Below are positions 63,474 to 64,000 of a DNA stretch of 64,000 nucleotides, in pieces. The position numbers were made by a program, and so were the translations under genes. A model generated the notes under the pieces. It saw nothing but the letters and a program-made list of their open reading frames with translations, did not search any database and was not told where the DNA came from. Within the stretch, counting starts at the first letter, position 1; each line of letters starts with the position of its first letter. Source of the stretch: Thermoactinomycetaceae bacterium (GTDB taxonomy: Bacteria > Bacillota > Bacilli > Thermoactinomycetales > Thermoactinomycetaceae); NCBI GenBank assembly GCA_025449975.1, contig JANWIG010000011.1, positions 62,001 through 126,000 on the forward strand. Reading direction: 5' to 3'.

Positions 63474-64000
63474 CTTTTCTTGTGATGCTGAATTTGTAAA
63501 TATTCTTCCCATTTCCAGACCTTGTTTCTTTCGGGAACGAGCCAAGTGATTAGCTTTGCAAAAGCATTCGTAAATGGGAGAACAGCTAATGAACAGAGAA
63601 TATTAAAGATCGTTTGAACATGAGCCAGTTGGACGGCAGGCTGATCCGCTAAATAAGGAATCCAATCGATATAGAGAGGGATCAGCGGTGTGAAAATCAT
63701 TGCCCCTAAAACATTTAAGATCAGATGAGCAATGGCTACGCGTTTGGCATGAATATTTGTCCGAAAGGCGGCCATCAATCCGGTGACACAGGTACCGATA
63801 TTGCTACCATAAACGACGGCTAGCGCAAATGGCAGCGACACCAATCCAGAGGCATAAAATCCCATGGTAATCGCGATGGTAGCGCTACTGCTATGGATGA
63901 GAGCAGTGATCAAGATACTGATCAAAAGACCGAGCAAAATGGGGTTTCCGCTGCTTTGCATCAGAGCATCGATCCAGCCTTTCTCCTTTAGCGGCTGAAT
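63470..64000 (-). CDS. Na/Pi cotransporter family protein, C-terminal part (5' end outside window)
   Basis: The minus-strand frame is open to base 64000, so the gene continues beyond the window; 176 codons are seen. Several membrane helices and the conserved QSSGNP...ALIHSSSATIAITMGF signature followed by YGSNIGTCVTGLMAAF identify the NptA/PhoU-domain type Na/Pi cotransporter family. B. subtilis yqeW, of the same family, also follows mtaB (yqeV). It is convergent with deoC and shares the TTAA at 63470-63473 for the two stops. Confidence 0.9.
   Translation of the reverse strand: MQPLKEKGWIDALMQSSGNPILLGLLISILITALIHSSSATIAITMGFYASGLVSLPFALAVVYGSNIGTCVTGLMAAFRTNIHAKRVAIAHLILNVLGAMIFTPLIPLYIDWIPYLADQPAVQLAHVQTIFNILCSLAVLPFTNAFAKLITWLVPERNKVWKWEEYLQIQHHKKS

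Overview
The window is a low-GC Gram-positive, spore-forming chromosome (Bacilli). It carries the classical yqeG-yqeH-aroE-nadD-yqeK-rsfS / comEA-comEC / holA-rpsT-gpr-spoIIP-yqxA-lepA-hemW-hrcA-grpE-dnaK-dnaJ-prmA-rsmE-mtaB-nptA series known from Bacillus subtilis. It also has sporulation genes (an uninterrupted sigK, gpr, spoIIP), two T-box leaders, a perfect CIRCE operator and strong AGGAGG-type ribosome binding sites with many TTG and GTG starts. Base composition and gene content would fit a Thermoactinomycetaceae-like Bacilli member, but that family assignment is inference.

Layout. 1-3.4 kb: end of alaS, then ireB, ruvX and two DUF1292 proteins. 3.4-6.4 kb: two tandem mltG paralogues bracketed by two small non-autonomous IS200/IS605 (IS608-like) elements, one of which retains an omegaRNA-like scaffold. 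6.6-22.3 kb: a mixed block with a class B PBP, UppP, a GntR regulator, HelD, pro-sigma-K, an acyl-CoA dehydrogenase, an EamA exporter, flavohaemoglobin with a divergent Crp/Fnr regulator, an M24 peptidase, a NADAR protein and a DedA protein. 22.4-27 kb: yqeG to rsfS. 27-29.9 kb: T-box-controlled leuS. 30-33.5 kb: a 1130-residue P-loop NTPase with 13 C-terminal Sel1-like repeats, its own strong terminator and no recognised partner. 33.6-41.2 kb: the comEA...comEC-holA region, interrupted by a TetR gene and an ornithine aminotransferase on the other strand. A dCTP deaminase gene lies just before comEC, the place comEB (dCMP deaminase) occupies in B. subtilis. 41.2-46 kb: TudS-like DUF523, CcdC-like protein, a second omegaRNA-like relic, T-box-controlled trpS, FAH-family protein and a TetR gene. 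46-64 kb: rpsT, spore genes, lepA, hemW, the heat-shock operon, rRNA/tRNA/ribosomal-protein modification genes, Nudix, deoC and a truncated Na/Pi cotransporter.

How it works together. Most of the window is core translation, proteostasis, cell-wall, competence and sporulation machinery. The parts that stand out are the orphan IS608-like/omegaRNA elements with no TnpA or TnpB in the window, the STAND-like NTPase with Sel1 repeats, the comEB-to-dcd positional swap, an Fnr-type box placed as for class II activation of hmp, and a palindrome shared by the GntR gene and the EamA gene. Two gene-poor stretches (24.0-24.5 kb and 52.3-52.55 kb) hold hairpins without any gene I recognise.
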